Shown: positions 41,715 to 50,996, numbered from the stretch's first letter. The stretch: DNA of 64,000 nucleotides from NORP294 sp047627915 (GCA_047627915.1 JBLHTZ010000007.1:14840-78839), one strand, 5' to 3'. The notes: generated by a model not told the origin, from the sequence alone. Made by a program: numbers and translations.

Positions 41715-42695
41715 ATGAACTTCCTTTTCCAATTTTTAAGATTGATCCGTTTCCCCAATTTGGTGATTATTGCATTGACACAATATGCCATCCGTTTTGG
41801 AATTATTTACCCCTTTTTAAATCAAGCAGGATTAGAGTTATTCCTTTCAGAAAAGTTGTTTGGAATGCTCGTTGGAGCAACCGTTCTAATTGCCGCATCT
41901 GGTTACATTATTAACGACTATTTTGATGTAAAACTAGATCATGTTAACAAGCCTAAGCAATTAATTATTGGGAAAAGTATTTCAAGAAGGCAAGCCATGT
42001 TTTTGCATACAGCTGTAAATATAGTTGGATTGATTCTAGCGCTTTATGTTGCCATCTCTATTCAACATCCGATGCTGGTTTTATTTCAGATTGTCAGTGC
42101 TGCTTTACTATGGTTCTACTCCATTAATTTTAAAAAACAAATTTTAATTGGGAATATTATTATTGCTGCATTAACCGCGTTAGTTCCTTTTACAGCAGGC
42201 TACTATGAAATCATCCTACTTTTCGATAGTGTAAAAACGGAGTTGATTATTTCTAATATTGAAGTTGACAACATTCGCTCCTTGCTGTTTAGTATTCAAT
42301 ATTTGCTCTACTGGATCATTGGATATTCCGCCTTTGCTTTTATTTTAACTTTCATCAGAGAGGTTATAAAAGATTGCGAAGACATTGAAGGTGATGAAGC
42401 ATTTGGTTGTAAAACGCTACCGATTGTTCATGGAATTCCGAAAGCAAAAAAAGTGTCTAATTTATCTATTGCTTTTTTAGTGATTTTATTAACCTTTCTA
42501 GAGTTCATTCAAATAAACTCTCAAGATTGGATTTCTTTTACTTATTTCTTCTTTTTAATTTCAATACCACTACTTTGGTTGATGGTTAAAATTAGAAAAG
42601 CAAAAACAAAAAAGAATTTTTTCATAATAAGTCAAGTAATCAAAGTGCTAATGCTAGTTGGGATATTATACACTGGTATCATATACATTTTCTAA
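41715..42695 (+). CDS. UbiA-family prenyltransferase (geranylgeranylglycerol-phosphate synthase-like)
   Basis: Multi-pass membrane enzyme of 326 residues. The first Asp-rich motif is YIINDYFDVKLDHVNKPKQL and the second REVIKDCEDIEGDEAFGCKT. These two are typical of the geranylgeranylglycerol-phosphate geranylgeranyltransferase-like group found in Bacteroidota; the acceptor there is not certain. It is distinct from the UbiA at 15090, which lacks the DCEDIEGD form. ATG 41715 is used in preference to an ATG seven bases upstream in another frame. The stop overlaps the maf start by one base. Confidence 0.9.
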   Translation: MNFLFQFLRLIRFPNLVIIALTQYAIRFGIIYPFLNQAGLELFLSEKLFGMLVGATVLIAASGYIINDYFDVKLDHVNKPKQLIIGKSISRRQAMFLHTAVNIVGLILALYVAISIQHPMLVLFQIVSAALLWFYSINFKKQILIGNIIIAALTALVPFTAGYYEIILLFDSVKTELIISNIEVDNIRSLLFSIQYLLYWIIGYSAFAFILTFIREVIKDCEDIEGDEAFGCKTLPIVHGIPKAKKVSNLSIAFLVILLTFLEFIQINSQDWISFTYFFFLISIPLLWLMVKIRKAKTKKNFFIISQVIKVLMLVGILYTGIIYIF

Positions 42696-43270
42696 TGCTC
42701 AACACTAACAATTGGAACATCATACTAGCTTCTCAATCCCCTAGAAGGAAGCAACTACTTGAGCAACTAGGTTATACTTTTACTCAAAAGTCGAAAGACA
42801 CCGACGAATATTTTTCAAAGGAAATGCCGCAACGAGAAGTTGCAGAATACCTCAGCAAAAAAAAAGCTGCTGCTTTTACAGGAGAAATTGAGCAGAATGA
42901 TTTAATCATAGCCTCGGACACTATTGTACTAATTGGAAATGAGATTTTAAACAAACCAAGTAATCATCAAGAAGCCTTTGAGATGATTACAAAACTATCG
43001 GGAAAGCACCATGAAGTGATAACTGGAGTCTGTTTGAAATCAAAGAAGAAGGAAGTCTCTTTTTCAGTATCAACTTCTGTATTTTTTAAACAGTTAAAGG
43101 ACGAAGAAATAAGTTTTTACATTGAAAAATATCAGCCGTTTGATAAAGCGGGTGCCTATGGAATTCAAGAATGGATTGGGCTGATTGGAGTGGAGAAAAT
43201 AGAGGGTTCCTTTTATAATGTCATGGGTTTTCCAGCAAAGGAAGTATATGAAGCAATAGAGCGTTTTTAA
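42695..43270 (+). CDS. maf: Maf-family nucleotide pyrophosphatase
   Basis: A 191-residue house-cleaning pyrophosphatase of the Maf family, which removes non-canonical or UTP/dTTP-type nucleotides. Motifs are ILASQSPRRKQLLEQLGYTF near the start, DLIIASDTIVLIGNEILNKP, FEMITKLSGKHHEVITGVCL and KYQPFDKAGAYGIQEWIGLI. It starts at the stop codon of the UbiA gene and converges with the SulP transporter gene, which ends one base later. Confidence 0.94.
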   Translation: MLNTNNWNIILASQSPRRKQLLEQLGYTFTQKSKDTDEYFSKEMPQREVAEYLSKKKAAAFTGEIEQNDLIIASDTIVLIGNEILNKPSNHQEAFEMITKLSGKHHEVITGVCLKSKKKEVSFSVSTSVFFKQLKDEEISFYIEKYQPFDKAGAYGIQEWIGLIGVEKIEGSFYNVMGFPAKEVYEAIERF

Positions 43271-45484
43271 CTACTTTAAAATCTTTTTAATTAAGCCTTT
43301 ACCATACATCGCAAGAGCTTTCACTTCGCTTATAGACAATATTCTATTTCCTTTTAGAATCAGAATATTCTTGCCATCAGATTCTAAATGATAGTAGGGA
43401 TGACTTTCAAAAAATAGCACAATTTCGTTGCTGAAAAATGCTTTAATTTTTTGCACGTTTTTACCTTTCAATTTAAATCTTCTTGAAAAATCTACGTGCC
43501 CCTCAATATCAATATCTTCAAAACCTGCCATTCCAGCAATTCGATCAAATATTCGCTCTTTATCCAACCGAAATCTCGGAATTGCAAAGGGAGGGGATAA
43601 AATTAAAACAGTATGCTTGTGCACCTCTTTAGCTATAAATTCCCCTTCATAAAACTCAACATCCATTAACTTCATTTTCACACCTCTATACTCCCCCTTA
43701 AATACATTGTAAGCGTGATCTATTGTTTTTCGTTTAAAAAACGGAAAACCTTCTAGCATAGGAAGTTCTAAAACTGAATTTGTTTTAAACCTCCAACTAA
43801 CTTCTTTGCTAAATTCTTTTAATCTTTGCTGGCGAGCGGTTAACATACCTCCATTCTTCATGAATGAAGTCAATTTCATCATTCGTCTTGCAGCAAACGG
43901 ATGAGATGAAGTTGAGTCATGAATATCAAGACCGATCACTTCTAAGGAACTATTTTTCTTCTTAAAGTCTTCTTTGTAGTGGTGAATGTGTTCCATAACG
44001 GAGTTATCTACAAAAGTAGTCAGTGAAAAATCGAGTACTAGTGACTTATTCGCAGGGATAGAATCTAGTTTCTCCTTCAATTTTAAATAATTAATAAAAC
44101 TTGAATGACCTTTTACACTTAAATGCAATGAACCATCCTCCTCTTCATATAACAAGGTATTAGGTCTCGTAAAAGTTCTCAAAAATTCCAATCTATCTTC
44201 CATTAAATAAAACTGAACGAGAAAAGTTACCGTAATCCCAATTGCAATTCCATTAATTAACCCAAATAACAGCGTTGCGATAAGGGTAACCAAGAATATT
44301 AAAAATTGGTCTTTCCCGAATTGATACATCTGCTTGAACTTGGCAGGTGACGCTAATTTATATCCGGTAAAGACAAGAATACCCGCTAAAGCAGAAAGTG
44401 GTATTTTGGAGAGAAGATTAGTAAATAAAAGCACAAATAGCAGTACAAATAGTGCATGAAAAAAATTGGCCCAGCGAGAAGTTGCTCCTTGATTCACATT
44501 TACAGAACTCCGAGCTATTACGGCAACCACTGGCAAACCTCCAATTAAGCCCGAAAAGACAGTTGCCAAACCCAAAGCTTTTAAATCCTTATTAATATTT
44601 GAACGTCTTTTGTAAACATCTAACTTGTCTACTGCTTTAATACTCAATAGAGATTCAATGGTCGCAATTAAAGTAATAGAAACGACAGCTACCAAAAACT
44701 CTATTTCTTTCCATTTACCAAAATCTGCTAAAACAAAACTCTCTCGTATGTTACTCGGAATTTGAATTAGAAATTGAGTTGAAATCGGAAATTCTTCGAC
44801 TGAAATCCATTCGAAATAATAATAAAACCCAATGGCGATGACAACAATCCAAAAGGGCGCTGGGATTGCCTGAAATACGCTATTTCTAATTTTAGAATAA
44901 AATGCCATAACCCCCAAACTGATAGCACCAATGATTGCCACCCAAGGAATTTTAACAGACCTAATAACTGCTAAAATAGATTTAGGGGTTTCTGCTAATA
45001 ACATAAGATTATTAGCTGCCTCAACACCACTTTCTCCTAACATTACATGAATCTGCTTAGCGATAATAATCAACCCTATTGCCGAAAGCATTCCTTGAAT
45101 GGTCGCAGAAGGAAAAAAGTCTGCTAAATTGCCTAACCTTAAAAACCCTAGCAGGGTAATGAGCGCTCCAGAACAAACAATAGCTGCCAAAGTATAAGTA
45201 TAACCAATCAATAAGTTTCCGTCGCCAAGCGCAACAACTGAGGTAAGAACAACAACCACCAACCCATTTCCAGGTCCTGTTATTGTTACATTAGAACCAC
45301 CTAGAACTGAAGCAACTACGCCACCCACTACCACTGCAATAATACCTGCCATAGGCGGAACGCCTGAGGCAATTGCTAATCCTAAAGCTAATGGCAAAGC
45401 AATTAATGAAACGACAAACCCTGACAGTAAATTTCGAAACCCTGATTGCTTAAATCCCTTTATGCCTGTGAATAGTTCTGCCAT
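43271..45484 (-). CDS. SulP-family anion permease with STAS and an extra C-terminal domain
   Basis: From ATG 45484 the protein has 737 residues. The membrane part (about 1-415) shows the SulP hallmarks IALPLALGLAIASGVPPMAG, GSNVTITGPGNGLVVVVLTS and GGLPVVAVIARSSVNVNQGA. Residues about 450-540 form a STAS domain (LVLDFSLTTFVDNSVMEHIH). A further domain of roughly 185 residues follows, with LMDVEFYEGEFIAKEVHKHT and NEIVLFFESHPYYHLESDGK; I do not recognise it. The uptake substrate (bicarbonate, sulfate, or other anion) is unknown. It starts two bases after the UspA stop, and regulation by that protein is plausible. Confidence 0.9.
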   Translation of the reverse strand: MAELFTGIKGFKQSGFRNLLSGFVVSLIALPLALGLAIASGVPPMAGIIAVVVGGVVASVLGGSNVTITGPGNGLVVVVLTSVVALGDGNLLIGYTYTLAAIVCSGALITLLGFLRLGNLADFFPSATIQGMLSAIGLIIIAKQIHVMLGESGVEAANNLMLLAETPKSILAVIRSVKIPWVAIIGAISLGVMAFYSKIRNSVFQAIPAPFWIVVIAIGFYYYFEWISVEEFPISTQFLIQIPSNIRESFVLADFGKWKEIEFLVAVVSITLIATIESLLSIKAVDKLDVYKRRSNINKDLKALGLATVFSGLIGGLPVVAVIARSSVNVNQGATSRWANFFHALFVLLFVLLFTNLLSKIPLSALAGILVFTGYKLASPAKFKQMYQFGKDQFLIFLVTLIATLLFGLINGIAIGITVTFLVQFYLMEDRLEFLRTFTRPNTLLYEEEDGSLHLSVKGHSSFINYLKLKEKLDSIPANKSLVLDFSLTTFVDNSVMEHIHHYKEDFKKKNSSLEVIGLDIHDSTSSHPFAARRMMKLTSFMKNGGMLTARQQRLKEFSKEVSWRFKTNSVLELPMLEGFPFFKRKTIDHAYNVFKGEYRGVKMKLMDVEFYEGEFIAKEVHKHTVLILSPPFAIPRFRLDKERIFDRIAGMAGFEDIDIEGHVDFSRRFKLKGKNVQKIKAFFSNEIVLFFESHPYYHLESDGKNILILKGNRILSISEVKALAMYGKGLIKKILK

Positions 45485-45486
45485 TT

Positions 45487-46302
45487 TTAATTGGGATGAA
45501 CGATCATTAAATCGCATGGCATATCAGATAACACATACTCCAAATCATGAGGAAAAAAACGATCAAGAATCCCCAATTTATTATCAGGGCTATTCATTAC
45601 TAAAAGACTGGCCTTTTTAACCTCCGCATAATGACTAATCGAATATCCTACTTTACCAAATACACAACGAACGGACACCTCTGTCTGAGGTCCTATTGGC
45701 AGTGGATTTAATATTTTGAAAATTCGCGTATCTTCTTTCTTTTGGAGTTCCGCTCTTTCATGATAAGCCAGTTCTAAAGAGCGATTATCATCGATTTTCG
45801 TTTTTATCTCCCTTGGATTTATTTCTTCTACAACAGTAATTTCCTTGACGTTAAAGGCCAATGCAAAATCACATGCCTTCTCTATTGTATTTTTAGTTTT
45901 AGGATGCTCTAATCCATTTATTACTACTTTCCTTAACGCATGTGTTCGAAGCTGAGGATCTGTAATTAGCAATAAGGAGCAAGGAGGACTGCGTGAAATT
46001 TTCCTGGCGACAGACCCCATGTAGTGCTTAAAGAAGTTTTCATGTTTTATAGCTCCTAAGATTAATAAATCGACCTTCTCAGCAGCACATATTAATGACA
46101 AGACTTTTTCAGGCTTTCCTTCTTGCCATATTAATTTCACCAATGCTTTGTCTAAGCCTACTTTTTTTAACAATACGTTTACCTTCTGCTCCGTAATTTC
46201 AGTTTTAGCACCCGCGTGAATTAGTGTAAGTTTTGATTCCAACCTTTCACTTATACGCTTAGCTTCGCACAGGAGCGCTTCGGCTCTTGGAGAAAATGCC
46301 AA
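45487..46302 (-). CDS. Universal stress protein with two Usp domains (start uncertain)
   Basis: Two tandem Usp folds, the first ending RKISRSPPCSLLLITDPQL and the second ending DMPCDLMIVHPN. The ATP-loop pattern is weak. The listed start is TTG 46302 (MAFSPRAEAL). However, the frame is open upstream and encodes IQSFKNIATALAFSP, which is the normal first strand of a Usp domain. No ATG or GTG exists there. The nearest candidate is ATT at 46332, which would restore a complete first fold. The gene directly precedes the SulP transporter (two-base gap), a pairing that suggests the Usp protein tunes transport. Confidence 0.8.
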   Translation of the reverse strand: MAFSPRAEALLCEAKRISERLESKLTLIHAGAKTEITEQKVNVLLKKVGLDKALVKLIWQEGKPEKVLSLICAAEKVDLLILGAIKHENFFKHYMGSVARKISRSPPCSLLLITDPQLRTHALRKVVINGLEHPKTKNTIEKACDFALAFNVKEITVVEEINPREIKTKIDDNRSLELAYHERAELQKKEDTRIFKILNPLPIGPQTEVSVRCVFGKVGYSISHYAEVKKASLLVMNSPDNKLGILDRFFPHDLEYVLSDMPCDLMIVHPN

Positions 46303-46353
46303 AGCTGTGGCAATATTTTTAAAGGATTGAATAGGCTGTACGATAAAGTAAAG

Positions 46354-47070
46354 TTAGTCCCAATAAATACTATTCCAATTTTTTCCTCTTTCTCTTCGCA
46401 AGAAATAATAATGAAGCAAAAATCGAACTTGATGGTGTTTATACACTACAGGAATCAAATCAGATTCTCTACCATAGCCGTTGACAAAACGTTGAAATCT
46501 GGCAGAAATATGAATGGTGTTAAAATTTAACCCAGCACCAACTTCGTAGGCCAAAGCCATGACTTTAAATTGATCTCCAGCGAATTTCTGCCCTTCGTTG
46601 GCTCCAAATTGAACTGCAGTATAAAATCGATTAGAAACTGTTGGTCCAAGAATTAATTGGAGAGGGCCGCTGCTTAAAACGAATTTAACACCATACTCAC
46701 CTCGATAAATTGTATATTCTAATTCGTTAAACGATCTAGATCCGTTGGGTGAGGTAATCGACAGGTCCATAAAACCACCACATCGACAAAGGCTTGCTTC
46801 CCATAAAACTGAAGGAATAAATCTGAAATAGGCAGCACTTTGCTGTCTAGCCGGGCTTACCATCATTTGCACCCCAAAATTATAAGCAGCAAATGGTTTT
46901 CCAGATCTTATAAAAATGGCATCACTTAGCTTATTTTGGTCTACTGTAAATTTTGATATATTATATCCTATATGTCCCCCAAACTCCAATATTTGAGCTT
47001 TAGAAGCACTTGACAAAAACATAACTGCCAATAAAATAATCAACCTTTTATAACTCAAACGGAAAATCAT
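46354..47070 (-). CDS. Outer-membrane beta-barrel protein, PorT-like
   Basis: From ATG 47070 the 238-residue protein has a signal peptide (LIILLAVMFLSSASKAQ). A pattern of beta-strands typical of small Bacteroidota barrels (ILEFGGHIGYNISKFTVDQN, then YTIYRGEYGVKFVLSSGPLQ) ends in HHQVRFLLHYYFLRRERGKN. The last strand is followed by 12 extra polar residues. A longer frame from 47100 would place residues ahead of the signal peptide. The gene overlaps the dehydrogenase gene by 23 bases on the same strand. Confidence 0.78.
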   Translation of the reverse strand: MIFRLSYKRLIILLAVMFLSSASKAQILEFGGHIGYNISKFTVDQNKLSDAIFIRSGKPFAAYNFGVQMMVSPARQQSAAYFRFIPSVLWEASLCRCGGFMDLSITSPNGSRSFNELEYTIYRGEYGVKFVLSSGPLQLILGPTVSNRFYTAVQFGANEGQKFAGDQFKVMALAYEVGAGLNFNTIHISARFQRFVNGYGRESDLIPVVYKHHQVRFLLHYYFLRRERGKNWNSIYWD

Positions 47071-47842
47071 AAGGGGATGTATACTTGAACTCAAAACCAA
47101 TCTTTTTTATCGCATTGCAAGTTACTACTTTATCTTTTGAAATATCATTTTTATCAAATTCAATCGCGTTGATTTGATTTTGTTTTGCAATGGCGTTGTA
47201 AAACATATTTTTTGGCGGATGGTTTTCAGAGCACAAATTGTAAATTCCGCGCTCAAAAGCACTCAATACATGTAACATAGCCTGCACAGCATCTTCTCGA
47301 TGTAACAGATTTACAGGCGCCAACGGCTTAGAAACAGCACTCCTTCCGGCTAAATACTTCACCGGGTGACGCTTCCCTCCAACAAGGCCTCCCATTCTAA
47401 AAATTGCCCAATCTTTGAAATTCTGCTGAATGTACAACTCTACTTCTGAAATCTTTTTCGCCGAATCAGATGATGGGTCTATCAAGCTTTGCTCATTTAC
47501 TTCTCTAGCTTGATTTCCGTAAACCGATGTTGAGCTAGTATAAAAAATTGTCACATTGGGGTTTATTTCTAAAACGACTTTCAAAAACAAGCAACTTAAC
47601 TCAGAATACTCATTGCTGCTTGAAGGTGGGATGGTATAAATCAGAATGTCACACTCTTTAAGAAAATCAACATCAAAATCATTCAACTTCAACATCTTGA
47701 TCTTATCTATTTTCTTTTCTAAAACATCAACTTTGGTTTTAGAAGTTGTTGTTCCTATTACATGATGCCCCAGCTTTTTTAAGGCGACACCTAGCTCTTC
47801 ACCCAACCAACCTATTCCTACTATACAAATTCTTTTCATCAT
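47048..47842 (-). CDS. NAD(P)-dependent epimerase/dehydrogenase (YeeZ-like)
   Basis: Rossmann-fold protein of 264 residues from ATG 47842 (MMKRICIVGIGWLGEELGVA, with GxGxxG). The other motifs are DILIYTIPPSSSNEYSELSC, FYTSSTSVYGN (active-site Ser/Tyr region), and the end segment GIYNLCSENHPPKN. The upstream frame to 47902 runs into the divergent methyltransferase gene and is rejected. Sugar-nucleotide or related substrate is likely but unassigned. Confidence 0.88.
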   Translation of the reverse strand: MMKRICIVGIGWLGEELGVALKKLGHHVIGTTTSKTKVDVLEKKIDKIKMLKLNDFDVDFLKECDILIYTIPPSSSNEYSELSCLFLKVVLEINPNVTIFYTSSTSVYGNQAREVNEQSLIDPSSDSAKKISEVELYIQQNFKDWAIFRMGGLVGGKRHPVKYLAGRSAVSKPLAPVNLLHREDAVQAMLHVLSAFERGIYNLCSENHPPKNMFYNAIAKQNQINAIEFDKNDISKDKVVTCNAIKKIGFEFKYTSPYDFPFEL

Positions 47843-47853
47843 AAAAAATCTCC

Positions 47854-47861
47854 TAATTTTG
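47854..47861 (+). promoter_or_regulatory. -7 promoter element before the methyltransferase gene
   Basis: TAATTTTG matches TAnnTTTG exactly and lies 23 bases upstream of the ATG at 47885, in the 42-base divergent gap. No clear -33 match. Confidence 0.4.
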
Positions 47862-47884
47862 GCCTTCCCTTTTGCAAACAGAAT

Positions 47885-48685
47885 ATGGCCTTCGAATTTC
47901 ATAAAGATAAAGACACTTACATAAAATGGCAGTACGAAAATGCTAAAAACTATGTAATCCCATTTATTGAAAAATTATTGCCTCTAAGTAGCGGAATGAG
48001 AGTGATGGAAATTGGCTGTGCAGAAGGCGGAGTCTTAAAAGCTTTTACTGATAGAGGCTGTTTTGGATTTGGAGTAGAGCTGCAAGAATCTAGATTAAAA
48101 ATAGCAGAAAAAGTTTTTGAAGATGAGCTAAAAAATGGTCAAGTAAAGTTGATGGGCAAGAACGTTTACGATATGGACTTGCAAAACGACATTGATGAAA
48201 AATTTGACCTCATTATTTTAAAAGACGTAATTGAACACATTCACGATCAGGACCGATTTTTAGAATACATCAGAGATTTTCTAAAACCTAACGGTTATAT
48301 CTTCTTTGGATTTCCCCCTTGGCAAATGCCTTTTGGTGGACACCAGCAATTGGTCAACAGCAAGATTCTATCTAAATTACCCTACTATCACTTATTGCCA
48401 ATGCCACTCTACAAATTTCTACTTAAACTAGGTGGAGAAAGCGAGGCAAAAATTGAAGGAATGGTTGAAATAAAGGAAACAGGAATAAGCATTGAACGTT
48501 TTGAAAAATTGAGTAAAAAGAACAAGTACAGCATTCCGCTGAAACAATTTTACTTGGTGAACCCAATTTACAAGTATAAATTCAATTTGGAACCCAAAAA
48601 TCAGTTAGCCATTTTAGGTTCAATACCGTATTTTAGAAATTACTGGACATCCTGCGTGTATTATTTAATTCGAAAGGAGGCTTAA
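47885..48685 (+). CDS. SAM-dependent methyltransferase, class I
   Basis: The 266-residue protein has the SAM motif I in MRVMEIGCAEGGVLKAFTDR, the acidic second strand in GFGVELQESRLKIAEKVFED, and motif IV in FDLIILKDVIEHIHDQDRFL, followed by LKPNGYIFFGFPPWQMPFGG. The C-terminal part after about 160 has two short hydrophobic stretches (LPMPLYKFLLKLGG) that may touch the membrane. It stands alone on the plus strand. The substrate is not known. Confidence 0.88.
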   Translation: MAFEFHKDKDTYIKWQYENAKNYVIPFIEKLLPLSSGMRVMEIGCAEGGVLKAFTDRGCFGFGVELQESRLKIAEKVFEDELKNGQVKLMGKNVYDMDLQNDIDEKFDLIILKDVIEHIHDQDRFLEYIRDFLKPNGYIFFGFPPWQMPFGGHQQLVNSKILSKLPYYHLLPMPLYKFLLKLGGESEAKIEGMVEIKETGISIERFEKLSKKNKYSIPLKQFYLVNPIYKYKFNLEPKNQLAILGSIPYFRNYWTSCVYYLIRKEA

Positions 48686-48724
48686 TTCCTCATTATTAAG
48701 CACCTTACTAATTAAATCAGGGAT

Positions 48725-49006
48725 TTAATTAATGTAGGATTTAAGATGATTGACGTAGGTCTCGAATGCAACAACACCTTTCTTTGTTATTTTACAAGTA
48801 GTTAACGGGCGTTTCCCACGAAACGATTTCTCAACAGAAATATAACCTGCTTTTTCTAACTTATCAATCTGAACGCTTATGTTCCCGGCAGTAGCTTTAG
48901 TTTTTTCCTTTAAATAAGTAAAATCTGCTTGCTCTACTGCCATCAAAATAGACATGACCCCTAGCCTCAATTGAGAATGTAATAAAGAATCTAAATCTTT
49001 GAACAT
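48725..49006 (-). CDS. Winged-helix transcriptional regulator
   Basis: A 93-residue DNA-binding protein from ATG 49006 (MFKDLDSLLHSQLRLGVMSI). It has a helix-turn-helix (FTYLKEKTKATAGNISVQID) and a wing (YISVEKSFRGKRPLTTCKIT) and no ligand domain. The longer frame from 49072 lies inside the preceding gene. It is paired with the membrane protein just upstream on the same strand, four bases apart, a frequent two-gene unit in Bacteroidota. Its target is unknown; autoregulation is usual for such pairs. Confidence 0.88.
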   Translation of the reverse strand: MFKDLDSLLHSQLRLGVMSILMAVEQADFTYLKEKTKATAGNISVQIDKLEKAGYISVEKSFRGKRPLTTCKITKKGVVAFETYVNHLKSYIN

Positions 49007-49010
49007 AGGT

Positions 49011-49574
49011 TTACTTTTTTGAGGCCAATAAATGACCTGGAATAATATAAGAGAATAAGATAGCTGTAGCAATTAATATTAATTGAACATCAAATTGAAC
49101 TTGATAGAAACCGATTATGGCACAAATCCATGCGGCGATTGCTCCAATTTGTAGCGGTTTAAAATTTAAAATTCCTCCGCTCACAAAAGTTCCCAAACCA
49201 TAGAGTGCCATTAGCATTGGATAGACTTTTGCCGGACCTATTGCTCCCATAGCAGAAAGCATTACCAAGAGTGTAATACCAAATCCTGCCCATAACTGTA
49301 CCAGCATTTTATCAATTTTTGTTGTTACTCTCCTTTCTTTAGATTCTTTTCTACCGAAATAAATTGCCAAAACTGCACCCAATCCCATTAACACAGGCCA
49401 AGCTAGCCAAGGACTAGCAAAGTTCGTATAGTTTAGTAATGTGTAATTCACCAGTGCAGCCGCAAAGACCAACCAGCCCCACAAGAGAAAATGAATACTT
49501 CCACCTGATAGATTTCCTTTGGTAGTGGCAATCATTTCTTCAATGTATTGAATCTGTTTTTCCGCTTCTTTCAT
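49011..49574 (-). CDS. Uncharacterised multi-pass membrane protein paired with a regulator
   Basis: From ATG 49574 the protein has 187 residues: a charged helical start (MKEAEKQIQYIEEMIATTKG) and six hydrophobic segments, for example SIHFLLWGWLVFAAALVNYT, FGITLLVLMSAMGAIG-like and VQLILIATAILFSYIIPGHL. No catalytic motif. Its gene ends four bases before the regulator gene. The function is unknown. Confidence 0.82.
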   Translation of the reverse strand: MKEAEKQIQYIEEMIATTKGNLSGGSIHFLLWGWLVFAAALVNYTLLNYTNFASPWLAWPVLMGLGAVLAIYFGRKESKERRVTTKIDKMLVQLWAGFGITLLVMLSAMGAIGPAKVYPMLMALYGLGTFVSGGILNFKPLQIGAIAAWICAIIGFYQVQFDVQLILIATAILFSYIIPGHLLASKK

Positions 49575-49635
49575 GACAATAGTTTTATAAATACTTTTCA
49601 AATATAAATAAGTTTATGTTATAAACCTATTTAGT

Positions 49636-49671
49636 AAAAAATATACTCCATTCACATGGAGTATATTTTTT
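49636..49671. terminator. Bidirectional-looking hairpin upstream of the regulator pair and downstream of sucC
   Basis: A 16-bp perfect stem AAAAAATATACTCCAT / ATGGAGTATATTTTTT with loop TCAC. It begins just after the sucC stop on the minus strand and carries a T-run on both strands. On the minus strand it terminates sucC. Confidence 0.9.
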
Positions 49672-49676
49672 ATGTG

Positions 49677-50867
49677 TTATGCTAATACCTCAGCAACCTT
49701 ATCGGCCGCTTCTTGCAATAAAATAGCTGAATGAACCTTCAATCCTGATTCATCAATAATTTTCTTTGCCTCTTCTGCATTTGTTCCTTGTAAACGAACA
49801 ATGATTGGCACTGGAATCTCTCCAATATTTTTGTATGCGTCAACTACTCCTTGAGCTACTCTGTCACATCTTACAATACCACCAAAAATGTTTACCAAAA
49901 TGGCTTTTACATTCTTGTCTTTTAAAATAATTCTAAAGGCTTTTTCTACTCTCTCAGCATTTGCTGTACCACCTACGTCTAAGAAGTTTGCCGGGTTTCC
50001 ACCACTTAACTTAATAATGTCCATAGTTGCCATTGCCAAACCTGCCCCGTTTACCATACAGCCAACGTTACCGTCTAAATTTACGAAGTTCAATCCTGCT
50101 TCTCCTGCTTCAACTTCTGTTGCATCTTCTTCACGTATATCTCGCATTGCAGCTAAATCTGCGTGACGGTATAGCGCATTTTCATCCAAACTAACTTTAG
50201 AGTCTACTGCAATGATTTTGTCATCTGACGTTTTCAAAACCGGATTAATTTCAAATAAACTTGCATCGATAGAATCGTACGCTTTGTATAATGCAAAGAC
50301 AAATTTTACCATTTCCTTGAATGCATTTCCTGAAAGTCCAAGATTAAAAGCAATTTTTCTTGCTTGAAAACCCTGCAAACCAACTGATGGATCTATTTCT
50401 TCATGAAAAATTAAATGTGGAGTAGCCTCAGCTACTGCCTCAATATCCATTCCTCCTTCAGTAGAATACATAATCATATTTCTACCTGTAGCTCTATTCA
50501 ATAGCACACTTACGTAAAACTCTTCCGTTTCACTTTCTCCAGGATAGTACACATCTTGAGCAACTAATACTTGGTGCACTCGCTTACCTTCCGCAGAAGT
50601 TTGAGGAGTAACTAAATCCATCCCAATGATGTCATTCGAAATTGATCTTACCTCATCTAACGACTTGGCTAACTTAACCCCGCCGCCTTTTCCACGACCA
50701 CCAGCATGAACTTGAGCTTTAATCACCCACCATTCTGTTCCAGTTTGCTCAGTCAATTTCTTTGCTGCCTCAACTGCCTCTTCAGGTGTTTGAGCAACAA
50801 TACCTTCTTGTATAGCAACACCAAATCCTTTTAGTGTTTCTTTTGCTTGATATTCGTGAATATTCAT
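49677..50867 (-). CDS. sucC: Succinate-CoA ligase (ADP-forming) beta subunit
   Basis: TCA-cycle enzyme subunit with the ATP-grasp and nucleotide-specificity domains. The 396-residue protein has MNIHEYQAKETLKGFGVAIQ at the start, WVIKAQVHAGGRGKGGGVKL, SLFEINPVLKTSDDKIIAVD, GAGLAMATMDIIKLSGGNPA and ILVNIFGGIVRCDRVAQGVV. All are standard. The alpha subunit gene (sucD) is not adjacent. A -7 element (CAAAAGTA on the plus strand) is located about 28 bases upstream of the ATG. Confidence 0.97.
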   Translation of the reverse strand: MNIHEYQAKETLKGFGVAIQEGIVAQTPEEAVEAAKKLTEQTGTEWWVIKAQVHAGGRGKGGGVKLAKSLDEVRSISNDIIGMDLVTPQTSAEGKRVHQVLVAQDVYYPGESETEEFYVSVLLNRATGRNMIMYSTEGGMDIEAVAEATPHLIFHEEIDPSVGLQGFQARKIAFNLGLSGNAFKEMVKFVFALYKAYDSIDASLFEINPVLKTSDDKIIAVDSKVSLDENALYRHADLAAMRDIREEDATEVEAGEAGLNFVNLDGNVGCMVNGAGLAMATMDIIKLSGGNPANFLDVGGTANAERVEKAFRIILKDKNVKAILVNIFGGIVRCDRVAQGVVDAYKNIGEIPVPIIVRLQGTNAEEAKKIIDESGLKVHSAILLQEAADKVAEVLA

Positions 50868-50894
50868 CTGCTATTTGTTTTATTTTTTGGACCT

Positions 50895-50902
50895 CAAAAG
50901 TA
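50895..50902 (-). promoter_or_regulatory. -7 promoter element of sucC
   Basis: On the minus strand TACTTTTG matches TAnnTTTG exactly. It lies 27 bases upstream of the ATG at 50867. No clear -33 match at the normal distance. Confidence 0.45.
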
Positions 50903-50996
50903 AATTTTTGACCTCGAAATAAAAAGTGTTTTTTGACATAATTCAATTTAAAATAAAGGCACCCATCGAATCGCCCTTTTTACTTGAAAGAATTCC

